64,000 nucleotides of DNA from Actinospineispora eucalypti (GTDB taxonomy: Bacteria > Actinomycetota > Actinomycetes > Mycobacteriales > Pseudonocardiaceae), in assembly GCA_014208095.1 (NCBI GenBank), contig JACHMT010000001.1:2170001-2234000 (forward strand). Direction: 5' to 3'. Position numbers and translations under genes: made by a program. Each line of letters begins with the position of its first letter. Within the stretch, counting starts at the first letter, position 1. The notes under the pieces are model-generated. The model saw nothing but the letters and a program-made list of their open reading frames with translations. It was not told the origin of the DNA and made no database searches. Below are positions 39,833 to 47,769 of the stretch, one piece after another.

Positions 39833-41713
39833 ATGCGAGTCCGCACGATGCTGGCTAGCACGACGCTGGCACTGCTGACCTTGGTCTGGAGTGCACCGGT
39901 CGCGCTTGCCCAGAGCGACGAGAACGACCCGAGTCCGCCCACCACCACGACGCGGCAGCAGCAACAGGAGCGGGCGCAGGAGCAGCCCACCACCCGCGCC
40001 AACACGCTGCGTCAGCAGGAGCAGGACACGGAGACCCCGACTCCCCCCAGGACCACGCGGCAGGAACGGCCGGCGCAGGAGCCGACCACCACCCGGGAGA
40101 CCCCGCGCCCGACCACTCCGAGGGAGACCCCGCAGCCGCAGCCCTCGCCCAAGCCGATCGAGCGGCCGACGACGACCACGGCGCCGACCACCACGACGAC
40201 CACGAGCAGCAGCGCGGCGGCCGAGATCGCCATCCCGGAGCCGAAGGCCAACCTGTCGGTCTCGCCGAAGCAGGTCCGGCAGGGCGAGACGGTGACCGCC
40301 GACGCACGCTGTGAGAACGGCCGGGTCCGGTCGCTCACCTCGTCGGACGTGAACTTCTCCGGCACCACCGGGCGGGTCGACCAGAACGCCCCGATCGGTG
40401 GCCGCACGGTCACGCTGATCTGTGAGAACGGGTCGAAGACCGCCACCGCGAGCGACAGCTTCACCGTGGTGTTCCGCAACGGCGGACCGGAGCAGGACGT
40501 CCGCGCCTCGCTGTCGGTCTACCCGAACGTGGTGCGCCCCGGCGACACCCTGTCCGCCAACCCGCGCTGTGAGAACGGGCGCATCGAGTCGCTGCGCGGC
40601 GACGATGTGAACTTCTACGGCAACAGCGGCCGGGTCAACGACCGGGCCGGTGAGGGCAACCGCACCGTCACCCTGGTCTGCGTCTCCGACCGGGGCAACA
40701 AGCGGGTCACCGCCACCGACAACTTCCGGATCGCCCGGGACGGCGGCTGGGGCAACGGCGACCCGAGGGCGACCCTCTCGGTCTCGCCGAGGACGGTCCG
40801 CCCCGGTGACTACATCTGGGCCAACGGTGGCTGTTACGACGGCTACGAGGAGTCGCTGCGCGGCGACGACGTGAGCTTCCGGGGCAACCGGGGCTGGGTG
40901 GACGACAACGCCCGCGAGGGTGAGCACACCGTCCGCCGGGTCTGCCGCAACAACGGCAAGACCGTGGAGGCCACGGACACCTTCCGGGTGGACCGGGACG
41001 GCCACGGGGAGTGGCCCGGCCACGGGCCGGACGACTTCTGGCTGAGTGACCGCTCCGGCTACCAGGGTGACGACGTGGACGCCTCGGTGCGCTGCCGCGA
41101 CGACCGCGCCCGCCTGGAGTCCAACGCGCTGGAGGACATCACCCTGCGCCGCGAGGGCGGCCGGCTGCGCGGCACCACCCACGTCGACAACAACGCCGAC
41201 GAGGGCTGGCACCGGGTCACCGTGTACTGCGACGGGAACTCGCAGAGCCGCTGGTTCCTGGTCAAGGACGACGACGACAACGACGGCCCGCAGTGGCTGG
41301 ACTTCGACCCGGGTTACGGCAACCGGGGCGACGAGGTCGACGTGCACGTGCGCTGTGAGCACGGCGTCGGCCGGTTGGACGGCAACGGAATCCTGGACAA
41401 CATCGAGCTGGACCGCGACGGCGAGAACCGGTGGAGCGGCACCACCTCGGTGGAGGACGATGCCGACTACGGTGAGCACACCATCAAGATCAGGTGTGGT
41501 GACGACACCCTTTCCGAGGACTTCTTCGTCCGGGGCGAGGGCGACAAGGACGACGATGACTCGCCGGACGGCGGCGAGTACGTGAGCGTGTACCCCAAGG
41601 GCGGCATCGAGACCGGCGGCGGACCAGTCGGCGCTCCGATCGGCCTTGGCGCGCTGACCCTGACCGGCGCTGGCATCACCAACGGCGGTCGCACGCGAAG
41701 GAGTGAGCGGTGA
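39833..41713 (+). CDS. Secreted five-repeat Ig-like surface protein, likely sortase substrate
   Basis: 626 residues. Signal peptide MRVRTMLASTTLALLTLVWS then AlaLeuAla-Gln cleavage near 27. Residues 28-135 are a Thr/Pro/Gln-rich stalk (TTTTRQQQQ, TTTTAPTTTTTTSS) of cell-wall spacer type. Five homologous units of about 80-90 residues follow, starting near ANLSVSPKQV, ASLSVYPNVV, ATLSVSPRTV, FWLSDRSGYQ and LDFDPGYGNR. Each has two cysteines (RCENG...LICENG pattern) and an Ig-like strand rhythm; units 1-3 and 4-5 form two subgroups. The C-terminus has PKGGIETGGG, a weakly hydrophobic stretch and the basic tail RTRRSER, the order of a sortase signal but without LPXTG. Overlaps the sortase gene by 4 bp. 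GTG at 39815 is an alternative start. Confidence 0.8.
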   Translation: MRVRTMLASTTLALLTLVWSAPVALAQSDENDPSPPTTTTRQQQQERAQEQPTTRANTLRQQEQDTETPTPPRTTRQERPAQEPTTTRETPRPTTPRETPQPQPSPKPIERPTTTTAPTTTTTTSSSAAAEIAIPEPKANLSVSPKQVRQGETVTADARCENGRVRSLTSSDVNFSGTTGRVDQNAPIGGRTVTLICENGSKTATASDSFTVVFRNGGPEQDVRASLSVYPNVVRPGDTLSANPRCENGRIESLRGDDVNFYGNSGRVNDRAGEGNRTVTLVCVSDRGNKRVTATDNFRIARDGGWGNGDPRATLSVSPRTVRPGDYIWANGGCYDGYEESLRGDDVSFRGNRGWVDDNAREGEHTVRRVCRNNGKTVEATDTFRVDRDGHGEWPGHGPDDFWLSDRSGYQGDDVDASVRCRDDRARLESNALEDITLRREGGRLRGTTHVDNNADEGWHRVTVYCDGNSQSRWFLVKDDDDNDGPQWLDFDPGYGNRGDEVDVHVRCEHGVGRLDGNGILDNIELDRDGENRWSGTTSVEDDADYGEHTIKIRCGDDTLSEDFFVRGEGDKDDDDSPDGGEYVSVYPKGGIETGGGPVGAPIGLGALTLTGAGITNGGRTRRSER

Positions 41714-42324
41714 AGCACTGGAGTCGCGCGGCGGTAGTCGCGGTCGGGGCGGCCCTGGTCCTTGCGGTGGCCGGTTGTAGCGAGGCGGAGCCGGGGCCCA
41801 ACGACGGCCCCATGCTTTCCTCGCCGACCATCACCGGCGGTCCGGTCACGGCGATTCCGCCGCTGGACCCGTCCGCTCCGACGGAGGTGCGCATCGACAA
41901 GATCGGTGCCAGCTCCAGCCTGGTCGCGCTCGGGCTCAACCCGGACCGGACGGCCGCCGTGCCGCCGGTCAGCGAGCCCAAGCAGGCCAGCTGGTACAAG
42001 TTCAGCTCGACGCCGGGTGCCAAGGGTCCTTCGGTGATCCTGGGTCACATCAACGGCGGCGGGACGCCGGGAATTTTCTCCCGGCTGCACGAGCTCAAGC
42101 CCGGTGACCAGGTGTCGGTGAAGCGGGCGGACGGCAAGACCGCCGTCTTCACCATCACCAAGCTCGAGCAGTTCCCCAAGGGGAACTTCCCGACGCAGCT
42201 CGTCTACGGTGACACGCCGGACGCCCAGGTCCGGCTGATCACCTGTGGCGGGGCCTTCAACCGGGCCGCGAAGAGCTATATCGACAACATCATCGCGTCG
42301 GGGACGCTTACCTCCGTCGCCTGA
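41710..42324 (+). CDS. Class F sortase, probable lipoprotein
   Basis: 204 residues. N-terminal AVVAVGAALVLAVAGC gives a lipobox cysteine at about 23, so the enzyme may be lipid-anchored. Sortase core: GHINGG (catalytic histidine), RLITCGGAF (catalytic cysteine), with the arginine expected in the following NRAAKSY segment. Class F enzymes are typical of actinomycetes and their substrates are poorly known. GTG overlaps the stop of the repeat protein (GTGA), which makes that protein its probable dedicated substrate. Confidence 0.88.
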   Translation: MKHWSRAAVVAVGAALVLAVAGCSEAEPGPNDGPMLSSPTITGGPVTAIPPLDPSAPTEVRIDKIGASSSLVALGLNPDRTAAVPPVSEPKQASWYKFSSTPGAKGPSVILGHINGGGTPGIFSRLHELKPGDQVSVKRADGKTAVFTITKLEQFPKGNFPTQLVYGDTPDAQVRLITCGGAFNRAAKSYIDNIIASGTLTSVA

Positions 42325-42338
42325 TTCAGCGGTACCTT

Positions 42339-42384
42339 CCGACCCCGTCCGGACCGGTAAACCACCTGGTCCGGGCGGGGTCGG
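42339..42384 (+). terminator. Terminator of the surface protein/sortase operon
   Basis: CCGACCCCGTCCGGACC (42339-42355) pairs with 42368-42384 over 17 bp with one G-T pair; 12-nt loop. Confidence 0.7.
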
Positions 42385-42542
42385 CGCTTGTTCACCCAAG
42401 AAGTGGGCCGATCTTCACCACTTAGGGTGAACTCCAATGGGTGGCCAGCGGCGAACCGGAATGGCGGTTGCGGGTAGCGTGCCGCTGGGACATCGGTTCC
42501 CCGCTGGCTGGACTGCCCGCGCAGGCACATGGGAGGGGCAAA

Positions 42543-43589
42543 ATGCGATTGGCGGTGGTTCCCGGAGACGGGATCGGGCCGGAAGTCATCGCCGAGGCGC
42601 TCAAGGTGCTCGGGGAGGTGGTTCCCGGCACGGAGACGACGACCTACGACCTCGGCGCGGCGCGTTGGCACTCGACCGGTGAGCTGCTGCCCGAGTCGGT
42701 GCTCACCGAGCTGGCCGAGCACGACGCGATCCTGCTCGGCGCGGTGGGCGACCCCTCGGTACCCAGCGGCATCCTGGAGCGCGGCCTGCTGCTGCGGCTG
42801 CGCTTCGAGCTGGACCACCACGTGAACCTGCGCCCCGCCCGCCTCTACCCGGGGGTGCGCAGCCCGCTGGCCAATGCGCCGGAGATCGACATGGTCGTGG
42901 TCCGCGAGGGCACCGAGGGGCCGTACGCCGGCACCGGCGGCCACCTGCGCAAGGACACGCCGCAGGAGATCGCCACCGAGGTCAGCGTGAACACCGCCTA
43001 CGGCGTGGAGCGGGTGGTGCGCGACGCGTTCGCCCGCGCCGCCAAGCGCCCGCGCAAGCACCTCACCCTGGTGCACAAGACCAACGTGATGGCGTACGCC
43101 GGCGGCCTGTGGTCGCGCATCGTGGAAGAGGTCTCCCTCGAGTACCCGGACGTCGGCGTGGCCTACCAGCACGTGGACGCCACCACCATCCACCTGGTCA
43201 CCGACCCGGGCCGGTTCGACGTGATCGTCACCGACAACCTGTTCGGCGACATCCTCACCGACCTGGCCGCCGCCGTCACCGGTGGCATCGGGCTGGCCGC
43301 TAGCGGCAACCTGGACGTCAGCCGGCGCAACCCGAGCATGTTCGAGCCGGTGCACGGCAGCGCGCCGGACATCGCCGGCCAGGGCATCGCCGACCCGACG
43401 GCCGCTGTCCTCTCGGTGGCTCTGCTCCTGGACCACCTGGGCAGTTCCGAAGCGGCCCGCAAGGTCGAGGCCTCGGTGGCCTTCGACCTGGCCACCCGCG
43501 ACCACGGCGCCGCCGGCCACACCCAGTCCATCGGCGACCGCCTGGCCGCCCTGGTAGGCCGCCCCGCCACCTTCGACGTCTCCTCCTAA
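42543..43589 (+). CDS. leuB: 3-isopropylmalate dehydrogenase
   Basis: 348 residues. Oxidative decarboxylation of 3-isopropylmalate in leucine synthesis. [16 protein letters not shown]-terminus, substrate residues in [26 protein letters not shown], catalytic Lys and Asp in [13 protein letters not shown] and [19 protein letters not shown] loop [23 protein letters not shown] 42543 has GGGAGGGGC upstream; a GTG at 42441 is in frame and near a TAGGGT -10 (42423) but gives an atypical extension. The stop TAA is followed by CCCACACCCCC and a type 2 array. Confidence 0.95.
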   Translation: MRLAVVPGDGIGPEVIAEALKVLGEVVPGTETTTYDLGAARWHSTGELLPESVLTELAEHDAILLGAVGDPSVPSGILERGLLLRLRFELDHHVNLRPARLYPGVRSPLANAPEIDMVVVREGTEGPYAGTGGHLRKDTPQEIATEVSVNTAYGVERVVRDAFARAAKRPRKHLTLVHKTNVMAYAGGLWSRIVEEVSLEYPDVGVAYQHVDATTIHLVTDPGRFDVIVTDNLFGDILTDLAAAVTGGIGLAASGNLDVSRRNPSMFEPVHGSAPDIAGQGIADPTAAVLSVALLLDHLGSSEAARKVEASVAFDLATRDHGAAGHTQSIGDRLAALVGRPATFDVSS

Positions 43590-43603
43590 CCCACACCCCC
43601 GGC

Positions 43604-43660
43604 GATTCAGTCACTTCAGCACGGTGATTCAGTCACTTCAGCAGGGTGGTTCGGTCGCTT
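43604..43660 (+). repeat. 22-bp tandem array, type 2, three units, after leuB (locus B)
   Basis: Units start at 43604, 43626 and 43648 (GATTCAGTCACTTCAGC, then GTTCGGTCG in the last). It follows the leuB stop by 14 bp of C-rich sequence and reads in the leuB sense. The stop codon and last ten codons of the convergent NlpC/P60 gene lie inside it. Confidence 0.92.
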
Positions 43661-44068
43661 TGCGCCCACCAGGGCGCGGTACCAGGGCTCGCGCGCGAAG
43701 TCGTCGGGCGCCCACACCACCGGGCGCCCGACCGCGCGACACAGGTGCAGGATCTGGCCCTCGGCCAGCCAGACACCCACGTGCGCCCCGTAGGCCTCGG
43801 CCGACCGGTTGAACAGCCAGAGGTCCAGCGGCCGCGGCGGACCGATCACCCGGTCGGTGTACACCGTGTCCGCCCACAGGTCGCTGGAGCGCAGGGCGGG
43901 CAGGCGGATGCCGAACAGCTCGAGCACGGCGTAGGCGTAGCGCTGGCAGTTCGCGCCGTGCTCGATCGGACCGGGCGCCGGCGCTCCCGGGTAGGCCCAC
44001 CCGGCGTACGGCACGGTGAACAGCCAGCCGGGCCAGCCGTCCGCCGGGGTGGGCCAGTCCCGGGTCAG
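43616..44068 (-). CDS. NlpC/P60-like protein, possible CTG start
   Basis: 150 residues if it starts at CTG 44066-44068, which overlaps the EthD stop (CTGA), the arrangement otherwise seen here as ATGA/GTGA. No ATG, GTG or TTG lies between that point and FTVPYAGWAYP; a later GTG there would drop 18 residues. Catalytic cysteine C41 in HGANCQRYAYAVLELFG and histidine H96 in YGAHVGVWLAEG; no signal peptide. Likely a cytosolic amidase-type hydrolase. The last residues (HPAEVTESPC) are encoded by the type 2 array of leuB, so the natural C-terminus was apparently replaced. Confidence 0.65.
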   Translation of the reverse strand: MTRDWPTPADGWPGWLFTVPYAGWAYPGAPAPGPIEHGANCQRYAYAVLELFGIRLPALRSSDLWADTVYTDRVIGPPRPLDLWLFNRSAEAYGAHVGVWLAEGQILHLCRAVGRPVVWAPDDFAREPWYRALVGAKRPNHPAEVTESPC

Positions 44069-44376
44069 ACCACCGTCTCGGACTCGCCGAAGATCAGTTG
44101 CGCACCGGCGGCGGCGAAGTTGGGCAGGTCCGCGCCGGCCGCCTGGAACTCCGGGCTGGCCAGTGACGCCTTCAACGCCTCCTCGGTCTCCCAGCTCAGC
44201 ACGGCGATCAGGTGGTAGGCCGGCTTGCTCCCGTCCGGACCCGGCCGGCACCACGTGACCGTGTAGCCGGCCAGGCCGGGTGCCTTCGCGGCCAGCGGGG
44301 CGTGCACCTCGCGGTAGTGCTTGTCGAACGCCGCCGGGTCGGCCGGGTGGTTGTAGAGCACGGTGAGTTGGTGCAA
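44065..44376 (-). CDS. EthD family small protein
   Basis: 103 residues. TTG start at 44376 preceded by GAGGAGA at the right distance; longer frames would run across the cimA leader on the other strand. HQLTVLYNHPADPAAFDKHYREVHAPLAAKAPGLAGYTVTW is the EthD dimeric alpha/beta-barrel pattern. EthD-type proteins act in degradation pathways of ethers or as small reductase-like partners; no pathway is visible here. Overlaps the NlpC/P60 gene by 4 bp. Confidence 0.82.
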   Translation of the reverse strand: MHQLTVLYNHPADPAAFDKHYREVHAPLAAKAPGLAGYTVTWCRPGPDGSKPAYHLIAVLSWETEEALKASLASPEFQAAGADLPNFAAAGAQLIFGESETVV

Positions 44377-44444
44377 CGCGGTTCTCCTCGTCGAGTTGGT
44401 GGATCTATCTTGGCCCCGGTGCCGGGCGCCCGCAGGACTAGTGC

Positions 44445-44450
44445 TAGCAT
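44445..44450 (+). promoter_or_regulatory. -10 element for the cimA leader transcript
   Basis: TAGCAT ends 7 nt before the leader-peptide GTG (44458), giving a leaderless leader peptide as at ilvB. The -35 is not clear. Confidence 0.5.
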
Positions 44451-44457
44451 CCGCTCC

Positions 44458-44502
44458 GTGGCACTTCAGCACGTGATCATTATCGTGAGGCGCGTCGGGT
44501 AA
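44458..44502 (+). CDS. cimA attenuation leader peptide MALQHVIIIVRRVG
   Basis: A 14-codon frame containing Val-Ile-Ile-Ile-Val (GTG ATC ATT ATC GTG), ending TAA. Immediately followed by a hairpin and an intrinsic terminator. Design matches the ilvB leader. Stalling on Ile codons would report isoleucine starvation, appropriate for citramalate synthase, which feeds isoleucine synthesis. Confidence 0.85.
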   Translation: MALQHVIIIVRRVG

Positions 44503-44555
44503 CCAGCACCACCACCCGACGCGCAGACCTCTCGCATCCCGCGGGGGGTCTTTTT
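44490..44555 (+). terminator. cimA transcription attenuator
   Basis: Hairpin 1: GCGCGTCGGGT (44490-44500) with ACCCGACGCGC (44514-44524), perfect 11 bp. Terminator directly adjacent: AGACCTCTCGC-ATCCC-GCGGGGGGTCT (44525-44551), 11 bp with two G-T pairs, then TTTTTG. Confidence 0.85.
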
Positions 44556-44613
44556 GTTTGTCAAGACACAGCGTTTGTCCAGCCCAGTGTTTGTCCAGAC
44601 AGGAGCGGTCCGA

Positions 44614-46278
44614 ATGCGCACAGAGCCCGCCGGAACCCCGTTGGGCGATGGCTTCCACCTCTACGACACCACGCTGCGGGACGGCGCCCAGCGCGAGGGC
44701 ATCAGCTACTCGGTGCCGGACAAGCTGGCCGTCGCGCGCCACCTGGACGCGCTCGGGGTCGGGTTCATCGAGGGTGGCTGGCCCGGTGCGCTGCCCAAGG
44801 ACACCGAGTTCTTCGCCCGCGCGGCCGCCGGTGAGCTGGTGCTCAAGCACGCCGTGCTGGTGGCGTTCGGGTCCACCCGGCGCGCCGGGGTGCGGGCGGA
44901 GGACGACCCGCAGGTGCGCGCGCTGGTGGACTCCCAGGCGCCGGTGGTCACCCTGGTGGCCAAGTCGGACCGCCGGCACATCGAGCGGGCGCTGCGCACC
45001 GATGTCGCGGAGAACCGGGCCATGGTGGCGGACACGGTGGCGTTCCTGCGCTCCCAGGGGCGCCGGGTGTTCCTGGACGCGGAGCACTTCTTCGACGGCT
45101 ACACGTTCGACCCGGACACCGCCGTCGGCGTGCTGGACGCGGCGGTCGGGGCGGGCGCGGACGTCGCGGTGCTGTGTGACACCAACGGCGGCATGTTGCC
45201 GCTGCGCATCGCCGAGGTGGTGGCCGAGGTGGCCGAGCGGACCGGGTTCCGGCTGGGTATCCACTGCCAGGACGACACCGGGTGCGCCGTGGCCAACAGC
45301 GTCTCCGCGGTGCAGGCCGGCGCTACGCACGTGCAGTGCACCGCCAACGGCTATGGCGAGCGGGCCGGCAACGCCGACCTGTTCGCGGTCACCGGGAACC
45401 TGGTGGCCAAGCTCAGCATGCCCGTCCTACCGGAAGGGGCATTCGCCGAACTCACCCGCACCTCGCACGCGTTGGCCGAGCTGGCCAACATCGCTCCCGA
45501 CACCCACCAGGCCTACGTCGGGACGTCAGCGTTCGCTCACAAGGCGGGCCTGCACGCGAGTGCGATCAAAGTGGATCCGGAGCTGTACAACCACGTCGAC
45601 CCGTCGGTTGTCGGCAACGGACAGCGGGTGCTGGTCACCGAGATGGCCGGCAGGTCGAGCGTCGAACTCAAGGGAGCCGAGTTCGGCCTCGACCTGGCCG
45701 GCCACCCGGACGTGGTCACCTCGGTGGTGACCACGGTGAAGGACCGGGAGGCGCAGGGATGGTCCTTCGAGGCGGCGGACGCCTCGCTGGAGCTGCTGAT
45801 GCGTTCCGCGCTCGGCGAGCCGGCCGCGACCCCGTTCACCCTGGAGTCCTACCGGGTGATCATCGACCGCGGCGTGGACGGCGAGGTGATCGCCGAGGCC
45901 ACGGTGAAGATCTGGGCCGCCGGTGAGCGGGTGATCGCCACCCGGGAGGGCAACGGCCCGATCAACGCGCTGGACGCGGCGCTGCGAGCGGCGCTGACCT
46001 CTTCCTGCCCCTGGCTGGAGGACGTCGAACTGTCCGACTACAAGGTGCGCCTGCTCTCGCCCAAGCACGGCGCCGGGCACGGCACCGACGCGGTCACCCG
46101 GGTGCTGGTGGAGTCCACCGACCGGGCCGGCTCGTGGACCACCGTCGGCGTGCACGGCAACGTGGTGGAGGCGTCCTGGCTGGCCCTGGTGGACGCGCTC
46201 GCCTACGCCTCCGGGGCCCGTCAGCGGCGCGCCCAGTCGGGCGCGTGCTCCGGGAGCGGGCCGATCGCCACCAGGTAA
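44614..46278 (+). CDS. cimA: Citramalate synthase
   Basis: 554 residues. Condenses pyruvate and acetyl-CoA to (R)-citramalate, giving 2-oxobutyrate via leuCD and leuB without threonine. HLYDTTLRDGAQREGISYSV (15-34), GFIEGGWPGALPKD, ANGYGERAGNADLFAV, and a C-terminal LeuA dimer/allosteric domain (about 395-530). The metal site reads GIHCQDDTGCAVANS, Gln replacing the second His of the usual HxH; I believe this is common in actinomycete CimA. ATG 44614 follows AGGAGC. The last roughly 20 codons run into the convergent oxidoreductase gene and look unconserved. Confidence 0.93.
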   Translation: MRTEPAGTPLGDGFHLYDTTLRDGAQREGISYSVPDKLAVARHLDALGVGFIEGGWPGALPKDTEFFARAAAGELVLKHAVLVAFGSTRRAGVRAEDDPQVRALVDSQAPVVTLVAKSDRRHIERALRTDVAENRAMVADTVAFLRSQGRRVFLDAEHFFDGYTFDPDTAVGVLDAAVGAGADVAVLCDTNGGMLPLRIAEVVAEVAERTGFRLGIHCQDDTGCAVANSVSAVQAGATHVQCTANGYGERAGNADLFAVTGNLVAKLSMPVLPEGAFAELTRTSHALAELANIAPDTHQAYVGTSAFAHKAGLHASAIKVDPELYNHVDPSVVGNGQRVLVTEMAGRSSVELKGAEFGLDLAGHPDVVTSVVTTVKDREAQGWSFEAADASLELLMRSALGEPAATPFTLESYRVIIDRGVDGEVIAEATVKIWAAGERVIATREGNGPINALDAALRAALTSSCPWLEDVELSDYKVRLLSPKHGAGHGTDAVTRVLVESTDRAGSWTTVGVHGNVVEASWLALVDALAYASGARQRRAQSGACSGSGPIATR

Positions 46279-47459
46279 CCGGGCACGGTGCCCAGCACCG
46301 GGAACCGCTCGAGCAGCCGGAACGGCAGTGGCAGTCGGCTCGGCCTGGGCTGGTCGGCCAGCGCGACGCTCAGCGCGCGGCCCAGCACGAAACGGTGGGC
46401 CAGCCGCTGGCCGGTCTGGATCAACACCGTCGGCAGCCAGCGGCGGCGCTGCACCTTGCGCAGGTCGTCCAGCCGGACCCGGCCGGCGCGCAGCGGCTCG
46501 GCCAGCAGCCGGGCGGCGGCCACCGCGTCGGCCACGGCCAGGTTGATGCCCACCCCACCGACCGGGGACATGGCGTGCGCCGCGTCCCCGATGAGCAGCA
46601 GCCCGTCCCGGGCCCAGTTCTTGACCCGGTTCAGGCTGACGTTGAGCAGCTTCACGTCGTCCCAGGTCTCGATCGTGTCCAGTCGGTCGGCGGTCCACGG
46701 CTCCAGCTGGGCGAACTCGTCGCGCAGCGCCTGGATGCCGGCGGCGCGCAGCCGGGCGTCCGAACCCTTGCGGATCAGGTACGCGCACTGCCAGTAGTCA
46801 CCCCGGTCCAGCATGATCGCCACGTGCCCCGTCGAGAACCGGCCCAGCGCGCCGACCGGGTCACCCTCCTTGCGGGGCAGCCGGAACCACCACACGTCCA
46901 TCGGCACCCCGAACTCCCGGGGGTGCAGCCGCGCGGCCGAGCGCACCGTCGAGCCACGCCCGTCGCAGGCCACGGTGAGCTCGGCCCGCAGCTCGTGCTC
47001 CTGGCCGCCGCCGTCCGGACGCCGGTCCCGGTAGCGCACCCCGACGACCCGCCCGCGTTCGGTGACCAACCCGATCACCTCGGCGTCCCGGATCAGCGTG
47101 AAGGTGGGCTCGGTCTCGGCGGCTGACGCGAGCATCTCCAGGAAGTCCCACTGCGGCACGAACGCGATGTGTTTGTGCGGGCCGGGCAAGTGGTCCAGCC
47201 GGATCGCGACCTTGCCGGCATCCAGCTCGGCGGTGACCCGGTCCACCATCCGGTGCGGCAGCTTGTCGAACGTCTCGCCGAGGCCCAGCTCGTCCAGCAG
47301 TGTCAGGGTGGACGCGTGCACGGTGTCGCCCCGGAAGTCGCGCAGGAAGTCGCCGTGCTTCTCCAGCACCGTGACGGGCACGCCCGCCCTGGCCAGCAGC
47401 AGGCCGAGCACCATCCCGGCCGGCCCGCCACCGACCACCACACATCCGGTCTCCGGCAT
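46221..47459 (-). CDS. FAD-dependent aromatic-ring hydroxylase-type monooxygenase
   Basis: 412 residues. FAD motif VVVGGGPAGMVLGLLLARAG (6-25), then DG motif VACDGRGSTVR, and GDAAHAMSPVGGVGINLAVADA. PHBH/UbiH-like flavoprotein; substrate unknown. Ribosome site AAGGAGG before ATG 47459, overlapped by an inverted-repeat operator, so it is probably inducible. Its 3' end overlaps cimA by 58 bp on the opposite strand. Confidence 0.88.
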   Translation of the reverse strand: MPETGCVVVGGGPAGMVLGLLLARAGVPVTVLEKHGDFLRDFRGDTVHASTLTLLDELGLGETFDKLPHRMVDRVTAELDAGKVAIRLDHLPGPHKHIAFVPQWDFLEMLASAAETEPTFTLIRDAEVIGLVTERGRVVGVRYRDRRPDGGGQEHELRAELTVACDGRGSTVRSAARLHPREFGVPMDVWWFRLPRKEGDPVGALGRFSTGHVAIMLDRGDYWQCAYLIRKGSDARLRAAGIQALRDEFAQLEPWTADRLDTIETWDDVKLLNVSLNRVKNWARDGLLLIGDAAHAMSPVGGVGINLAVADAVAAARLLAEPLRAGRVRLDDLRKVQRRRWLPTVLIQTGQRLAHRFVLGRALSVALADQPRPSRLPLPFRLLERFPVLGTVPGYLVAIGPLPEHAPDWARR

Positions 47460-47473
47460 TGCGATCGCCTCCT

Positions 47474-47489
47474 TTCAACGTTAGTTGAA
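47474..47489. promoter_or_regulatory. Inverted-repeat operator over the monooxygenase ribosome site
   Basis: TTCAAC-GTTA-GTTGAA is a perfect 6-bp inverted repeat with a 4-bp spacer, MarR/TetR style, 15 bp upstream of the ATG. CATAAT (minus strand, 47489-47494) would be the -10 just ahead of it. No regulator gene lies next door. Confidence 0.55.
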
Positions 47490-47769
47490 TTATGCCATAC
47501 GAAATGGCCGGTTGGTTAGACGGGTAATGCTGAGACGCTCGTCACGCTCGGCCCGGCAGCCGGCCGGGCAATTGTTCGGGGGTCAATTCGGTGCATTTCG
47601 GCTCATGGGGTGGTCCCGGGCTCGGGGCGCTCGGCGCGCCGGGGTGGCTGGGCATAAGCCCAGCTCAGTGGTCTGATCAAGTCGATCCGGGGTGGCGGTT
47701 TGGGGTCTCCGGGTGGCGTCGGCTACCATTGCTTCAGCACGGAGCACCGGGAACGGGGCTCCAAGGTAG
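47490..47769 (+). promoter_or_regulatory. Intergenic region with tRNA promoter
   Basis: Holds a short hairpin GCTGGGC-ATAA-GCCCAGC (47647-47664) and a likely promoter TTGGGG (47700-47705), 18-bp spacer, TACCAT (47724-47729), about 40 bp before tRNA-Gln. Frames such as 47591-47800 have no coding evidence. Nothing else seen. Confidence 0.45.

Noticed and set aside
42437..42682. Small ORF or leader peptide upstream of leuB
   Set aside because: It runs into leuB in another frame, has no run of Leu codons and no terminator hairpin follows.
44458..44613. T-box riboswitch for isoleucine at cimA
   Set aside because: No T-box sequence; the leader peptide with Ile codons and terminator explains the region better.
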